In this document: positions 1 through 11,000 of the stretch, in pieces | How the letters are laid out: every line of letters begins with the position of its first letter | Numbering within the stretch: position 1 is the stretch's first letter | Source of the DNA: Certhia americana | Lineage: Eukaryota; Chordata; Aves; Passeriformes; Certhiidae | DNA: 64,000 nucleotides | Reading direction: 5' to 3' | NCBI GenBank assembly: GCA_018697195.1 | Contig: CM031858.1 | Coordinates: 82,847,410 to 82,911,409 of the forward strand | Notes under the pieces: generated by a model | Told to the model about the DNA's origin: nothing | Seen by the model: the letters and a program-made list of their open reading frames with translations, nothing else | Database searches by the model: none | Program-made: the position numbers and the translations under genes

Positions 1-1287
1 ATAAGTTACTTGGGTCATATTTATATAATTTCTGCAGCAAAAAAAGGATGTTAATTGTTGACATTCATAAATTTTTATTTGGAGTGTTATTCCTGTGTCT
101 ATATAAATGTAATGGCATATAACAAGCCACTTCAGTACCATAACAGAGATTTTCAGGTCCTTGTCAGTAAACAAACAGAAGCTTATAATTGTCTCTGAAA
201 TGACTGGTAGGTGTCATTTTTGTAGAGAAAATATTTTACCCTTAGTCACCTTAGAAACACACCGTGAAAGTAAGAGATTTTCATTGAAATATATGAGAAA
301 TTCCATCTTCGTGCTTATTATTTGTTTTAAAGTATTACTACATTTTCAATAACAGACTATTGCCTACTATTTTATTGCATTTGGCCCATATTTTCTTGAG
401 ACATTCTCTGACTTGGTCAAAGCATAAGACCCAAGAAGTTTCTGCAGATAAAAATGGCTTTGAATAGATCTCTAATCAAACACCAGATGTCACTTGGTCT
501 AAGATTATATAATATAATTTCCCGTCATCACTTATTAGGTTACAATGCTCAAATGAATAATTGAATAGGCATCTACTACTCGATAAAACAAAAGATGGAT
601 TCAGTGATACAGCAAATCCCGTTTAAGAGAAGGATGTTAAAGAAACTCAACAACATTTCTTCTTTCAGAGACCTTAGGCATAAACTATGGGACATTGCTT
701 TTTACCCAGCCTGGGAATTTCTCCACTTAGGCAGCACACTGCAGAAGATGCACAGCTTCACACAGCTTCACTGTTTCCTTGGACAGATTTTCTGCTTTTA
801 TGTGAATGGACTTCCTAAAGTTGCTCTGCTGTGGGTACATGTAACCTCTGTCATCTCTAGAGGCTGGTACTCATGTTGCAGAACATTACAATTCCAAGAA
901 AAATCTAACTTGCTGCTCAGCTTAGATGATCTACTTAGATTGAGTGGAGGGGAAGGAGCCCTTAGGAGTACATGCTGGAACTTGATGAGCTCACTCACCA
1001 ATATGATCACTCGATGATGGTGAAAGCAAAAGAAAGAAAGTCATTAGTAAACCTCTTTTTCTCTCATCCTTTTAGCTCCAAAATTTATCATAGAATCAGT
1101 TACAAAGCTTGCCATGCAAATATTGCTGTTGCTGTTACCTTTTATCATTATTTGAGGAACACAAACAGCCTAAGGAAAGATCACAGGAAGTGAGGAGAGG
1201 ATTTGTAGACAGAGAAAATTGTGCCTCAGAACAATGTAGCAGTACACAGCTGACTGACTGTGTATGCTCCCCAGTCTTCACTGATTT
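1..1287. other. Unassigned AT-rich sequence
   Basis: No gene or repeat is recognised here. An ATG-started frame of 140 codons at 595-1017 (plus) has no recognisable domain, no convincing flanking splice sites and a composition that follows the local bases, so it is treated as chance. Confidence 0.5.
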
Positions 1288-1410
1288 AGGAAGTGTAGAT
1301 GTGGAACTGGGGGAAGTGGTTTAGTGGTGAACTTGGAAGTACTGGGTTAATGGTTGGGATCAATGATCTTGAGGATCTTCTCCAACCATAACGATTTTAT
1401 GATTCTGTGA
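1288..1410 (+). repeat. CR1 LINE, 3' end fragment
   Basis: This is the last part of the 3' end of a chicken-repeat-1 (CR1) non-LTR retrotransposon. It reads through the typical order 'gatgtggaactgggg', 'ggtttagtggtgaacttgg', 'tgctgggttaatggttgg'-like and 'tgatcttgaggatcttctcc', and ends in the CR1 tail 'gattttatgattctgtga' at about 1393-1410. CR1 copies are usually 5'-truncated because reverse transcription starts at the 3' end, and this copy fits that. It carries no coding sequence. No target duplication was identified. Confidence 0.85.
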
Positions 1411-1469
1411 CATCATCATCTTGATGTATATTACCTTTGAGCTTTATAAGTCTCAATTTTTTTCCTGCA

Positions 1470-1850
1470 TGAATTTTTGGACTGCCCTCTGAATGTCTTT
1501 AAACTTCAACATCTACAAAATCTCAGAGTAAGGAGCTCCACAGTTCATATTTGCATTATGTGAAGAAGTCTGCTTTCATTTGTTTTGATTTAGTCATCCA
1601 CTAATTTGATTCTTAGTGCTTGCATTGGAAGATGTATGGAGAACACATCTCCTTCTCTCCTCTTCACTTGTGGTTGTATAGAGTACTGCAATATTCCCTT
1701 CCCAATCATATTTTTTCCAGACTTCAGGCTAATCCGTTTAGCTGTTCCTCATACAGAAGCCTTTGTGTGCTTCAGATCGTACTTGCCACTCTTCTCTGAA
1801 CTGCTTCCAATATTCACTTCAGTCTTTTTAAAACCTGAGATGCTCTAAGG
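1470..1850 (-). repeat. Ancient CR1/L3-like LINE fragment
   Basis: On the minus strand this resembles the 3' part of an old amniote CR1/L3-type LINE rather than the younger bird CR1 seen elsewhere in the window. Read on the plus strand, the recognisable anchors are 'gagctccacag' (about 1531), 'gcattatgtgaagaagt' (about 1553), 'tttgttttgattta' and 'gttcctcatacagaagcc' (about 1743). These occur in the same order in copies known from turtles, crocodilians and birds. The copy is heavily mutated and both ends fade out gradually. Family assignment comes from remembered consensus features; a profile search would settle it. Confidence 0.6.
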
Positions 1851-4390
1851 TTCTTTGTAAGATATCTTGTTGAAGGGCATCAGGAATCCAAACAGAGTCT
1901 GTCTATGCACTCTAATGTCCAACACTTGCACACACTTTTAGGGAGCTCCCACAGTCCTCCCTGTATCTATGTAAAGCCTTCCCTGCACCAAAAGCTGTGT
2001 TAGCTTATTTCTAATGCATACTTTCCTTAATATATAATCTTGCCTTTGCTATTCCTCGATGATTGAAGTCTTCTTCCTAATCATTTCAGAATTACAAATG
2101 TAGTTGGCAAGTCAGATTCCTGACCTACAAAGATATCTGCACACACTGTATTTTTCCAGAACCATGCCATTTAAGGCAAAGACAATGTACACAGCTTTTA
2201 AGCAAACATTTGCATAAAGTATATGTCAACTTTGGTTCACATATAAACCCCTCCACTATTTTTTCAGAGGATTTGTCAACATTGATAGAATGTTTAGAAA
2301 TCCTCTTTTCTAAATGATGGCAAAGAAAAAGGACGTGCATATGCTGGATCAGGTACATGTGGGTTTTGAGAGTCGATATTAAACTGAGAGTTATAGAGAC
2401 ATCGTCCTTTGCACAAAGATCTTCCAGCATAAAACCATATTGCTGTGCCTAAGACCTCTTGCCACTGATATAACATTAAGTTTAATTTCAAAACAGCTTA
2501 ATAGAATGAGTTTTAATATTGTAGAATGTTAGCTCACCTCTGTAAGTCATCTGGGAACTACTTCAGATGCATTCTGAAAAGCAGAGAAAAAAAGAATTTC
2601 TGTTTCACAGCTTTGGCATTTCCTTTTCTTATCTTCTTATCTTCACTCTGGGGCTGGTCAAGTAAACACAGACACATTTAAATGAATATGTAAAAGTTCA
2701 AACTATCATAGCCTGCGGTTGTACAATCATTTAAACAGCCACAGACACATGTTAGTGATTATGTGTTAACAGGTAAAGAAGTGGTATTTAAATGTACAGG
2801 TATGCAGACATCCAGCCCTACACAACCAGGAATTGTGCATCTGTCAGGTCCCATGGTTCTATTCCACACTGTGCATATCATACAGTACTGACATTTTCTC
2901 ATGTTAGAATCCAGGAGTCCTTTTTCTAACTATAATTCTATATTCTTTACTGACTTAAATGGCTATGTGCCATTTACTACTTTGTGTAGTAGTATTGAAC
3001 ATTCTCAAGGAAGCTGTGGCCATATTGTAGCTCCATGAGCTGTAACAGCTGCTTTATTTACTCAGTGCTCTAGCAATTTCATACAGATTAAAGCCACAGC
3101 ACAAGAGAGCTATTAAAAATTGAAAGGAATTATAGCAATTTTGCTGGGCTGTTTTCTCTAAGTGATCTGCTAAACTGCAGAGCTAGAAAACTGCAGAACA
3201 ATTTCCACACAATTTTGTCCAGTTGTCAGTAGAATAAGAGGGGATTGAAGTGGGTTCTAATAATCAAATATGTGGTTAATGGGTATGTATTCCTTTCAAA
3301 GAAGGCAACCTGAAGACTCATCAATAATTATAAATTGCTGCAAATTATTGAAGCTGGTTTATCTCCTGGGCATAGAAGCAGAAAAAAGTATTGCAGAGAC
3401 AGCAATATTTGGGGAGATGTGATGATGAGGCAAAAGGCTATTCTGATCCATTTTTATAGTAGTTGTCTTTGCAACAGTCCTGAGGTAGCCCCAGTAAGGG
3501 CAGGATGAAAGATTTAGATTTGCCTGAGGAAGAGGCAATATTCTCCCATTCAACCATTGGTCTGAATTGACTCTGTTCACTAGAATAAAAATCTTGTTTA
3601 ATTTTGCATCTTTTGCAAAACCTTTGGAACCAAGGGACCCGAGGGAAGGGATTGATTTACTGCCTCTTTAGTGTTTAGGTGCACTAACGAACAAATTGCT
3701 TGCTAATTTCAAAGGACTGGCATATTTTAAAGGAAGATGCTGCCCTATTGTTGCAGAGAGAATATGCAAAATTGACTGGATTTTTTCATACTGTTGAAGC
3801 TCTTATACAACAGCAACCTTCAGCAGTACTGCAACTAAGATTAAAAAAAAAAAAGCAAAACAAGAGCAACTGTAAATATTAAAGCCAGATAATTCAAAAG
3901 AAGATAAAGAACTTAATATAATGCTTATGTATACGGCTAGAAGAGACAAGACCATCTTTCCAGACCTACTACATCATTGAGAAATTCTTAATATTGGAGA
4001 ACATAAGGTTTCACTCAGGCATTCTTTGACTCAGTTATAAAAGTTGAGTTAGGCTAAATTATTTCACTAAAGTACAGGCAGAGTCCAAAAGCAGGTCTTA
4101 GACATGATGGCTCTGATGTAAACTGAACCTTGTGACCCCCAACTTTATGAGCAAGCTCTAGGAGTTATGTGCCTGATCTGAGCTATCAAAGGGATGACTC
4201 ATTGTATCCCTTGTTTTTCTCTCTGTAAGTGACTTTTCCGTGTTGCTCAAGGCAGACAGGAAGAAAGCCAGAACCGTAGGAGAGTAAGTCTTGTTAGTGG
4301 TGTGCTGGGAACAGTCTGTGAGGGGCAGACAGGGAATAGTGAGGGACAGAGGTCCATCCTGATATCCTCATCAACACTTAGGTAAACACT
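1851..4390. other. Unassigned AT-rich sequence
   Basis: No exon, RNA gene or repeat could be supported across this 2.5-kb stretch. The minus-strand frames near 2125-2491 and 3359-3580 match nothing recognised. A short A-run at about 3841-3853 is followed by A-rich sequence but has no poly-A signal at a suitable distance. Confidence 0.5.
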
Positions 4391-4526
4391 ATCATAGAAT
4401 CGTTCAGATTGGAAAAGTCCTTTAAAGACTATTGAGTCCAACCACTAACCCAGCATTGCTAAGTACAGCACTAAACCTTATCTTAAGTGCCACATCTACA
4501 CAGCTTTGAAATAGCCCCAGGGCTGC
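4391..4526 (-). repeat. CR1 LINE, 3' end fragment
   Basis: This is a reverse-orientation CR1 3' end. The plus strand opens with 'atcatagaatcgttcag', then 'ttggaaaagtcc', 'attgagtccaaccactaacc', a 'cactaaacc' block and 'aagtgccacatctacac'. That is the complement of the same CR1 subtype seen at 1288-1410. The copy is truncated after about 135 bp. Confidence 0.88.
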
Positions 4527-7321
4527 AAATATTCAGCAGCTAAGTCCTCTCCTTGCAGATCTGCACAGGTAAAGCTGAGGTGCAGTGTGCAGGTGCATTA
4601 GGCTTCAATTAATTAGCCTGAGGGGCTCCCAAAGTGCTCTTACAGTCCTGTCTGCAATTTCATATACAACATCCATACCCTGCATCAGACATCAGCCCTG
4701 GTATGGTCTGAGTCTAACACATACACACCCCGTACAGTTTTTTAACAGTAAAAGTGTCCTTGGTGCTCATTTATATGAAGCAGAGTTTGAAAACGGAGCC
4801 CTACTGTGTAAATAAATAACCAGCCCACTGTCATCCAGAAAATAGCAGGAGTGAAGGTGAGGCTTCTCCAAAGAGGAGTACAAATACTAATTTTCACAAT
4901 ATTCCTGTGGCAAGTGTGGTTCAAGTTGCAGAATTATAAGGTGAATGAACAACATAAGCACAGGCCACAGGCAGAGGAGAGGAACCAGACTCCAGCTGCC
5001 TTCAGATCTGTTCCTGAGATAGCCTAGAAATGTTTTACATGTGCAGTACAGATAATCATATAGCATGCCAGCCTTAAACTGATGGAGTGCTAAATTGATC
5101 AATATCACAAAATGTTTTGAAGTAGCATTAGCTTGCAAAGCTGCTCAAATCTGTTTCTTTGAGGCTGTGTTAAAATTAATTTTATTGCATTTTAGCAAGT
5201 GTATCAAAAGAATTCTGAGGGGAGAAGTCTATTGATACAGATCACTCACCAGACCCAGAGTGACCGGTTTTACAGCCTGGCATATAAAACCAACTTTTGT
5301 CTGTTTAGCAAGATGCCCTAGGAACCAATTTTCTAGAACCATTGTAATTTCTCACCATGAAAATTGCAGGTTGTGTTCAAGAAAGGCTAAACACCAGCAG
5401 AACCTTTGTGCGTTTGCTCCACTTTCTGCTGAGCAGCTTTGGCTGCAGCTTTCTGAGCATCGTATCTCATTTACAAGGTGACCCAGAACACAAAACCTTG
5501 TAATTAGCCTGAAAACCCAACCTGCTTTCTCTCCCTGCCTGCCAGCCCCCTCGCCTTCTGCTGCCCTTGGTTGCGATGGCAGCCAGCGTTTTCCCAACAA
5601 AGGGGGGTCTCATGCAGAAGGAGAACAGTGGAGCCAAGATATTCAGAGCTTTTGCATGTGGCCAGATAAATATTCATGATGCAACTGTATGTTTAAGAGC
5701 TGCTTTTCGAATTAAGTTCTGAGGCTATTGTTCACTCTCAAATGACACCCAGAAGAAACATTTCCTTATTTAAAAATAAACAAATTCCTAAATAGACTGC
5801 AAATGTGAAATTACCTTCCTTCTCCAAACAGCAATAAGGAAGTGCCAAGAGAGGAGGAAGGATGAATCAGGTGCTTGACCAGTGTAAATTGGTCTGTTGA
5901 GATCTGTAAAACCTCCCCAGCTTTCTCTAGGTTACAATTATAATTTGGCCCATCATATCCAGGGTACAATCAAAAGTGGAATCATTCTAACTGATGAGAA
6001 GTTATGCAATGATCTATGTATTACTTCTAAGTACGTGGTACGAATTTCTTACATGGTACAAATCACAAGAAATCATAAGTAAATACTTACATCTGCAAAT
6101 GTATTAAGCTGCTGATCTTCTTTTAAATGATTTCCCATCTTATCCTATGTGGCTTTCTCTCTTTTCATGTCACTGAATTTTTTTCTTTACCTTGAAATGG
6201 TACAACAACCAAAAATCTCTGAATATGCTTTGGTACCTATTTCAGCACAAAAGAAAAAAAAATCAAACCAAACCAAAGAAACCAAAAACAAAACTGTAAA
6301 AGGTAAAAAGAGTTCTCTGGGATGATTTCAACAGCATTTTTTGAAATAGTTTACATCTATGCTGACCAATGGTTATTTTAGCTCATACATCTTATAAGCA
6401 TCAAAAACGCTGCTGTACCTTCGGCAGAACACTGATTACTATAATACATCTTTCTGCCATAAACTGACAGAGATACAGATACAAAAAAAAAATAGAAGGA
6501 CTTAGTGGTAGAGATCAACTTCAGGTTTGGTGACATTAAAACATCTTAAAGAAAGAGGAAAAAGTGAGGAAAGAAGGCTTCTTCTATCTGGGTATCCAGA
6601 TTTGTATTAAGAATTTTATGTTTTTTAACCAGTGTATGAATGTTATATGTTAGTGGCAGGCTTCTGTAAAGTGAAAGACTGAGAAATATTCTATCACTAC
6701 AAAGCACATTTTGGTATCTCCTAAATAATACAAAGTAGACTGTAATTCATTCTTGAAATAACAGAATTTACATCATGTTGAAACTAATAACTTACGTGGT
6801 TGCTTAGCAACTCAGACAATACTAACATCCTTAGCCAGGTATTGAGTTCCTTTTCTGAATTTCTGGCAGTGTCTTTCCTTTCATTTAAAGCTTTGGAATA
6901 GCTTCCCTGCCTCTTCTTCTCTAAACCCAAGGCTCTGCCCTTCTTTCTCTCTGTACAAGAGGTAGCCTTGATTTAGGGGAAGTGATTCCACAGAATTGAA
7001 AACTGTGATGTATTTGATACATCTCCATGGCCTTTGAACTGTTTATGAGGAAAGGCAGCTGACTTTTGTTTTCATTAACTAATTTGGTTAATGTTAATTG
7101 ATTTTTTTTAAACCTCTTCCTTGTCCTGAACCACACGTGTTGCTGATGTGACTGGGATAAGCAGAAAAGTGGACTTCATAGAATATGGGAACAAGCTTGC
7201 CTTTCATGCTGTAAAAGAGAACTTTGCACCAGACTTGGTTCAGAGGTGCACAGTAAATGACAAGAGGAATATTTTTCAGTAACAAGACAGAGCAGTAGAA
7301 ATGCCAGTGACCTCTAAGGAA
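4527..7321. other. Unassigned sequence with an AAACC-rich tract
   Basis: No gene is recognised. An A-rich tract with AAACC/AAACCA units lies at about 6249-6297. The stretch near 5640-5750 is repeat-free and contains homeodomain- and octamer-like AT motifs, but nothing that can be named. Confidence 0.45.
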
Positions 7322-7460
7322 GGAATTTTTCTGTGGTGAGAGTAGTTAAGCTCTGAAGCAGGTTGACCAAAGAGGTGGTGAATTTCTTTCCATGGCAATT
7401 CTCAAGACTCACCTGGATGATTTCCAGAAATCCTTTCCAATCATGTTTTCTGTGATTCCA
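7322..7460 (+). repeat. CR1 LINE fragment, diverged
   Basis: The order 'ggtgagagtagttaagctctg', 'caggttgaccaaagaggtgg', 'ttctcaagactcacctgga' matches the CR1 segment around the end of ORF2. Canonical wording there is close to '...ggaacaggttgcccagagaggtggtgg...'. The piece ends with 'ttctgtgattcca', a worn CR1 tail. It is more diverged than the copy 370 bp downstream in the same orientation, so the two are probably independent insertions. Confidence 0.7.
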
Positions 7461-7829
7461 TTTAGGGACAAGTTATTTGTATTTTTCTGTGATTTTTGCA
7501 CTGGGACACATTATGGATTACTTTCCCCACTGAAATATATTATGATGATGACTAGGGCCCATGATGAGGCTTAGGTAATGGAACAGAGCATGAGAAAATA
7601 GGGAACATAAGAGAAACTGCCAAACATAACAAACAGCAGAGTGAGCAGCTGGCAAACATTACAGTGTAACACCATGAGAAACAGCTGGATTTCAAAGCTG
7701 ATTATGGGGAACTGTGTGAGAGAAGGACAATCTCTACAGGTAAGAGAATTGGAGGACACTACTGGAGTCTTTTTGGGGAGTTCAATCTTGGGAAAAAAAC
7801 CTCCGTGTCCAGGTTACCGTATCAATAAA
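7461..7829. other. Spacer between two CR1 fragments
   Basis: Nothing recognised. Two stretches with runs of 'gaa' and 'atgaga' are not informative. Confidence 0.45.
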
Positions 7830-8042
7830 CCTCGTAGAGGTTTGGGAAAACTTCTTCACAGAAAAGGTTGTCAAGCATTGGAACAGGCTGCCCAGCAAAG
7901 TGGTAGAGTCGCTACCCATGAAGATATTTAAAAAAATATGGAAATGTGGCATGGTTTAGAGGTGGACTTGGCAGTGCTGGGTTAACAATTGGACTGGATG
8001 ATCTTCTTAGAGGTCTTTTCCAACCTTAGTGGTTCTGTGTCA
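7830..8042 (+). repeat. CR1 LINE, 3' end fragment
   Basis: This is a well-preserved CR1 3' end. It reads 'cttcttcacagaaaaggttg', 'aagcattggaacaggctgcc', 'tggtagagtcgctacccatg', 'gtttagaggtggacttggcag', 'ctgggttaacaattggactgg' and 'gatgatcttcttagaggtc', and ends near 'ccttagtggttctgtgt'. The first half is the remnant of the ORF2 C-terminus, where the family encodes a 'hWNxLP' type motif. The second half is the 3' UTR. No intact frame remains. Confidence 0.9.
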
Positions 8043-11000
8043 TGTAAGGCTGAGTTGTAATAGCTAAAGGTATCAAAAATGCCAAATGTGGTTATGGGCG
8101 TAGCATAACTGGAACCAATGGGGAAAAAGTAACTACAGTTCTTTATTTGGGAGGAGACAAGGGTGGGAAAAGAGATGGATTAAGGGGGGGGGGCAGCAAT
8201 TGCAAGCATGGGAAAATGGATAAAATGAGGATAGATGAGGTCAGTCATGTATAAGCAAGATGCTAGTTGATATGGCTGTCTGATCAAGTCCTGCATCAAC
8301 TGCAGTTTCTCTTATCTTCTTCCTATATTCTATTCTTTACCATATTTTTCCTCTGCAGTCTCACTCTCTAGCCTGTGCTTTTGTGGAGAAGTTTGTGTCA
8401 GCAACGAGATTATGGCCCATCGGTCACAAGGGTTCACAGTGCCAACAACAGGACAGCACAGGATACAGACATCCCTCTGTGATGAGGGAAAGGAGATTAA
8501 AGCTGGGGCCTATGAGTTGCCAGTGTGAAGTGGAAGAATTGGCAGAGCTGCTTCTGGAAAGAGTTGATAGCTGATCCCCAGTCATTACAACACTCAGTCC
8601 CCCCTCATTCCAGGATAAGACTGAATGCATTCAGCAGGAACAGAACTTTGAAGGGCTGGATATAAAATGTTGTGCCCCCTTCAGAGTCTTTTAACTTTGA
8701 CTGGTCCAAACATCATAGTACGTGTTGCTGGCAAATAACAAAAAAGACAGGAAGAGGGCTGAGGGAAAAAAGTATGCAGCAGTAGATGTTTGCTTATTCT
8801 TTTCTTAATTGCTTGGCTGCCATGGAGATAAGCGTAGCGCATAGTTCCAGCAGGAACTGCTGTTATTCTTGCACATGTAATTCTATAACTCTGTGTATGA
8901 CTAACAAACCTTAAAAATAAAGTATTTCAGGAGAGATTGGCTTTAAGGATTCTCATCCTCACATCTACAAACTGTATTGTCTTTCAGTGGTCTCTCAAAG
9001 ACTTGACACTAAGGACTATCTCACCATATCTGAGGTTTTGAAATTAATTTTGAAGAACAAGAATTTGTCTGAGAGTTGTTATAATAATTTATTTAACTCT
9101 ATGAACTTTTTTCTGTGGTCTTTTTCTTGTATTTCAGTAAGGCTTAAGCAGCTGAGCAAAGAGGGGGAGATGGTGGCAAACTACTGACATTTTATTTGAT
9201 ATTTGATTCCTCTTTCCATAGGGAACTCTTCCAGAAGAAGAATTTCTACACTTGGCATCTCTGGTCCAGTTCCACAGCTGGGAGGAGTATATCAGCACAT
9301 ATAGACCACTGTTCTTGTTTAAGTTAGTGCCTCTGGAAGGCTTAATAGAGTACACTCATTCCAACTATGGATTCTGATGCCTACGGATAAGAGAGGAGAA
9401 AGCCTTGAGAGCCTCTCCAGCTCATAGGAAAGGTTGAGGCAATGCATGAGCTTTATGCCCTGCTCTCATAGTCTGTCATGCCTTCACCCAGGCTGGAGGA
9501 GAATATCTAACCCACAGCTGTAGAGCAGAAATACACAGACTGAGATGACAGCATGAACAGAAACAGATCTACATGAATGCACCCCAAGAAGCACTAGAGC
9601 ACAGGTTGGAAGAATGGCCAGCATTGATGGCCAATGACAGAAATAAAATCGGTAGCAACTGAGGAAGGTGCTGCTTGCAGCAAGGCAGCAGGACAGCTGC
9701 CTCGGCAGCAGAAGACTGGCACTCTGGCAACAAGAGAATGGCTGCATGGCTGTATCATGTGGGTTGTGCCATCCCCATCCTGGAATTCCAATAGGAAGAC
9801 AGTCTGCAGGCACAAAACACCCAAAATGAGGAAATAGAAGAAAATGGGCAGCTGCCTTGCCTAACATTTTTGGAGGCTGTTGTAAGTGAATTCCTGAAGC
9901 AAAAGATTATGCTTCAGTAACTGGGTACTCCTGAGGGGTACAAAATAATTGACCCAAACCAGCTACCAGCAAAGAGATTTCAGAATACATAGCAAGGATT
10001 CAGCAGCTGGCACATCTCATGCTTCATGTTAAGCAGAAGTGATCCATCCCATAGTACCAGTGTACACGTTTATATGAGTACAGCTGAGGAAAGAATTATA
10101 GGATGTGTGGAGAATAAGTTTTGTTTGGAATTAATATCAGCTTTCCTTCTCATAGGGTTTTGTATTGATTTTCATTACTTTAATTTGAAAGGGTTACAGT
10201 TCTTGTTTTTTGAATATATCACTGTTGGTATTCAGCAGCTTATAGGCAAGTGTTCCAAAACTAGAGCTATAGTTGCTATAAATCTCTGATCCAATAATCA
10301 CTAATTATTCCATACAAAGTAGGTCAGGTTGGGATGCTGAAGGCTTTTCACCTCAGACTTCCTGGTATCAAGAATGTTCCACCCTTCCATTTGTGGGGGT
10401 AAGGTCTGACAAATTAAAGGAAGGTTAATATGCACAAGCAAAGGGTTGGATTGAGGGAGCAAGGACTGAGCAGTGGTACGCCAGTTCTACTTACTCTTGT
10501 CTTACTGCAAAAGCCTAAAAGTGATTTCTGGTCCTTTCCTCATTCACACACATTTATCACATCCTGTGAAGTTTGGTGCAGAGAAAGACTCCTGCTATCA
10601 GCAGGATACTTGTTGGTTGCTTGCAGTTCAAATTTGCCTGTGAGGTGCCACTTGAGAAACTGCAATGTAGTTTCATGGAGAAGTGTTCAAAAAGAGCTTT
10701 AGATCCTGGTTTCCACAGGCAGAGAAACATGGTCGCTGCAGCATTGTCTCTGATGTCAACCTCAGGGTTCTTTGATAAAAGAGATGACAGCACTGCTTTC
10801 TCTAGTCACCATGTTCTCTTTCTCTGGGAACCAGGTGAGACCATCCTCTACAGGACTTTAAAGAATGGGACTTGTTAGCATATAAACATTGACACTTCTA
10901 GCCAGATTTTTGTGGCATAGCCTTCAAGCAAAATGGAAATTTAGAAAATCAAAAATTTGAATCTAGGCACCAGGAAGTGGACAAGTGGACAACATTTTAG

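Noticed and set aside
595..1017. ATG-started frame of 140 codons.
   Set aside because: No domain, no splice context and overlapping frames on the other strand; consistent with chance.
9222..9373. Acceptor-like site followed by about 50 open codons.
   Set aside because: No donor site, no homology and a second frame equally open at the start.
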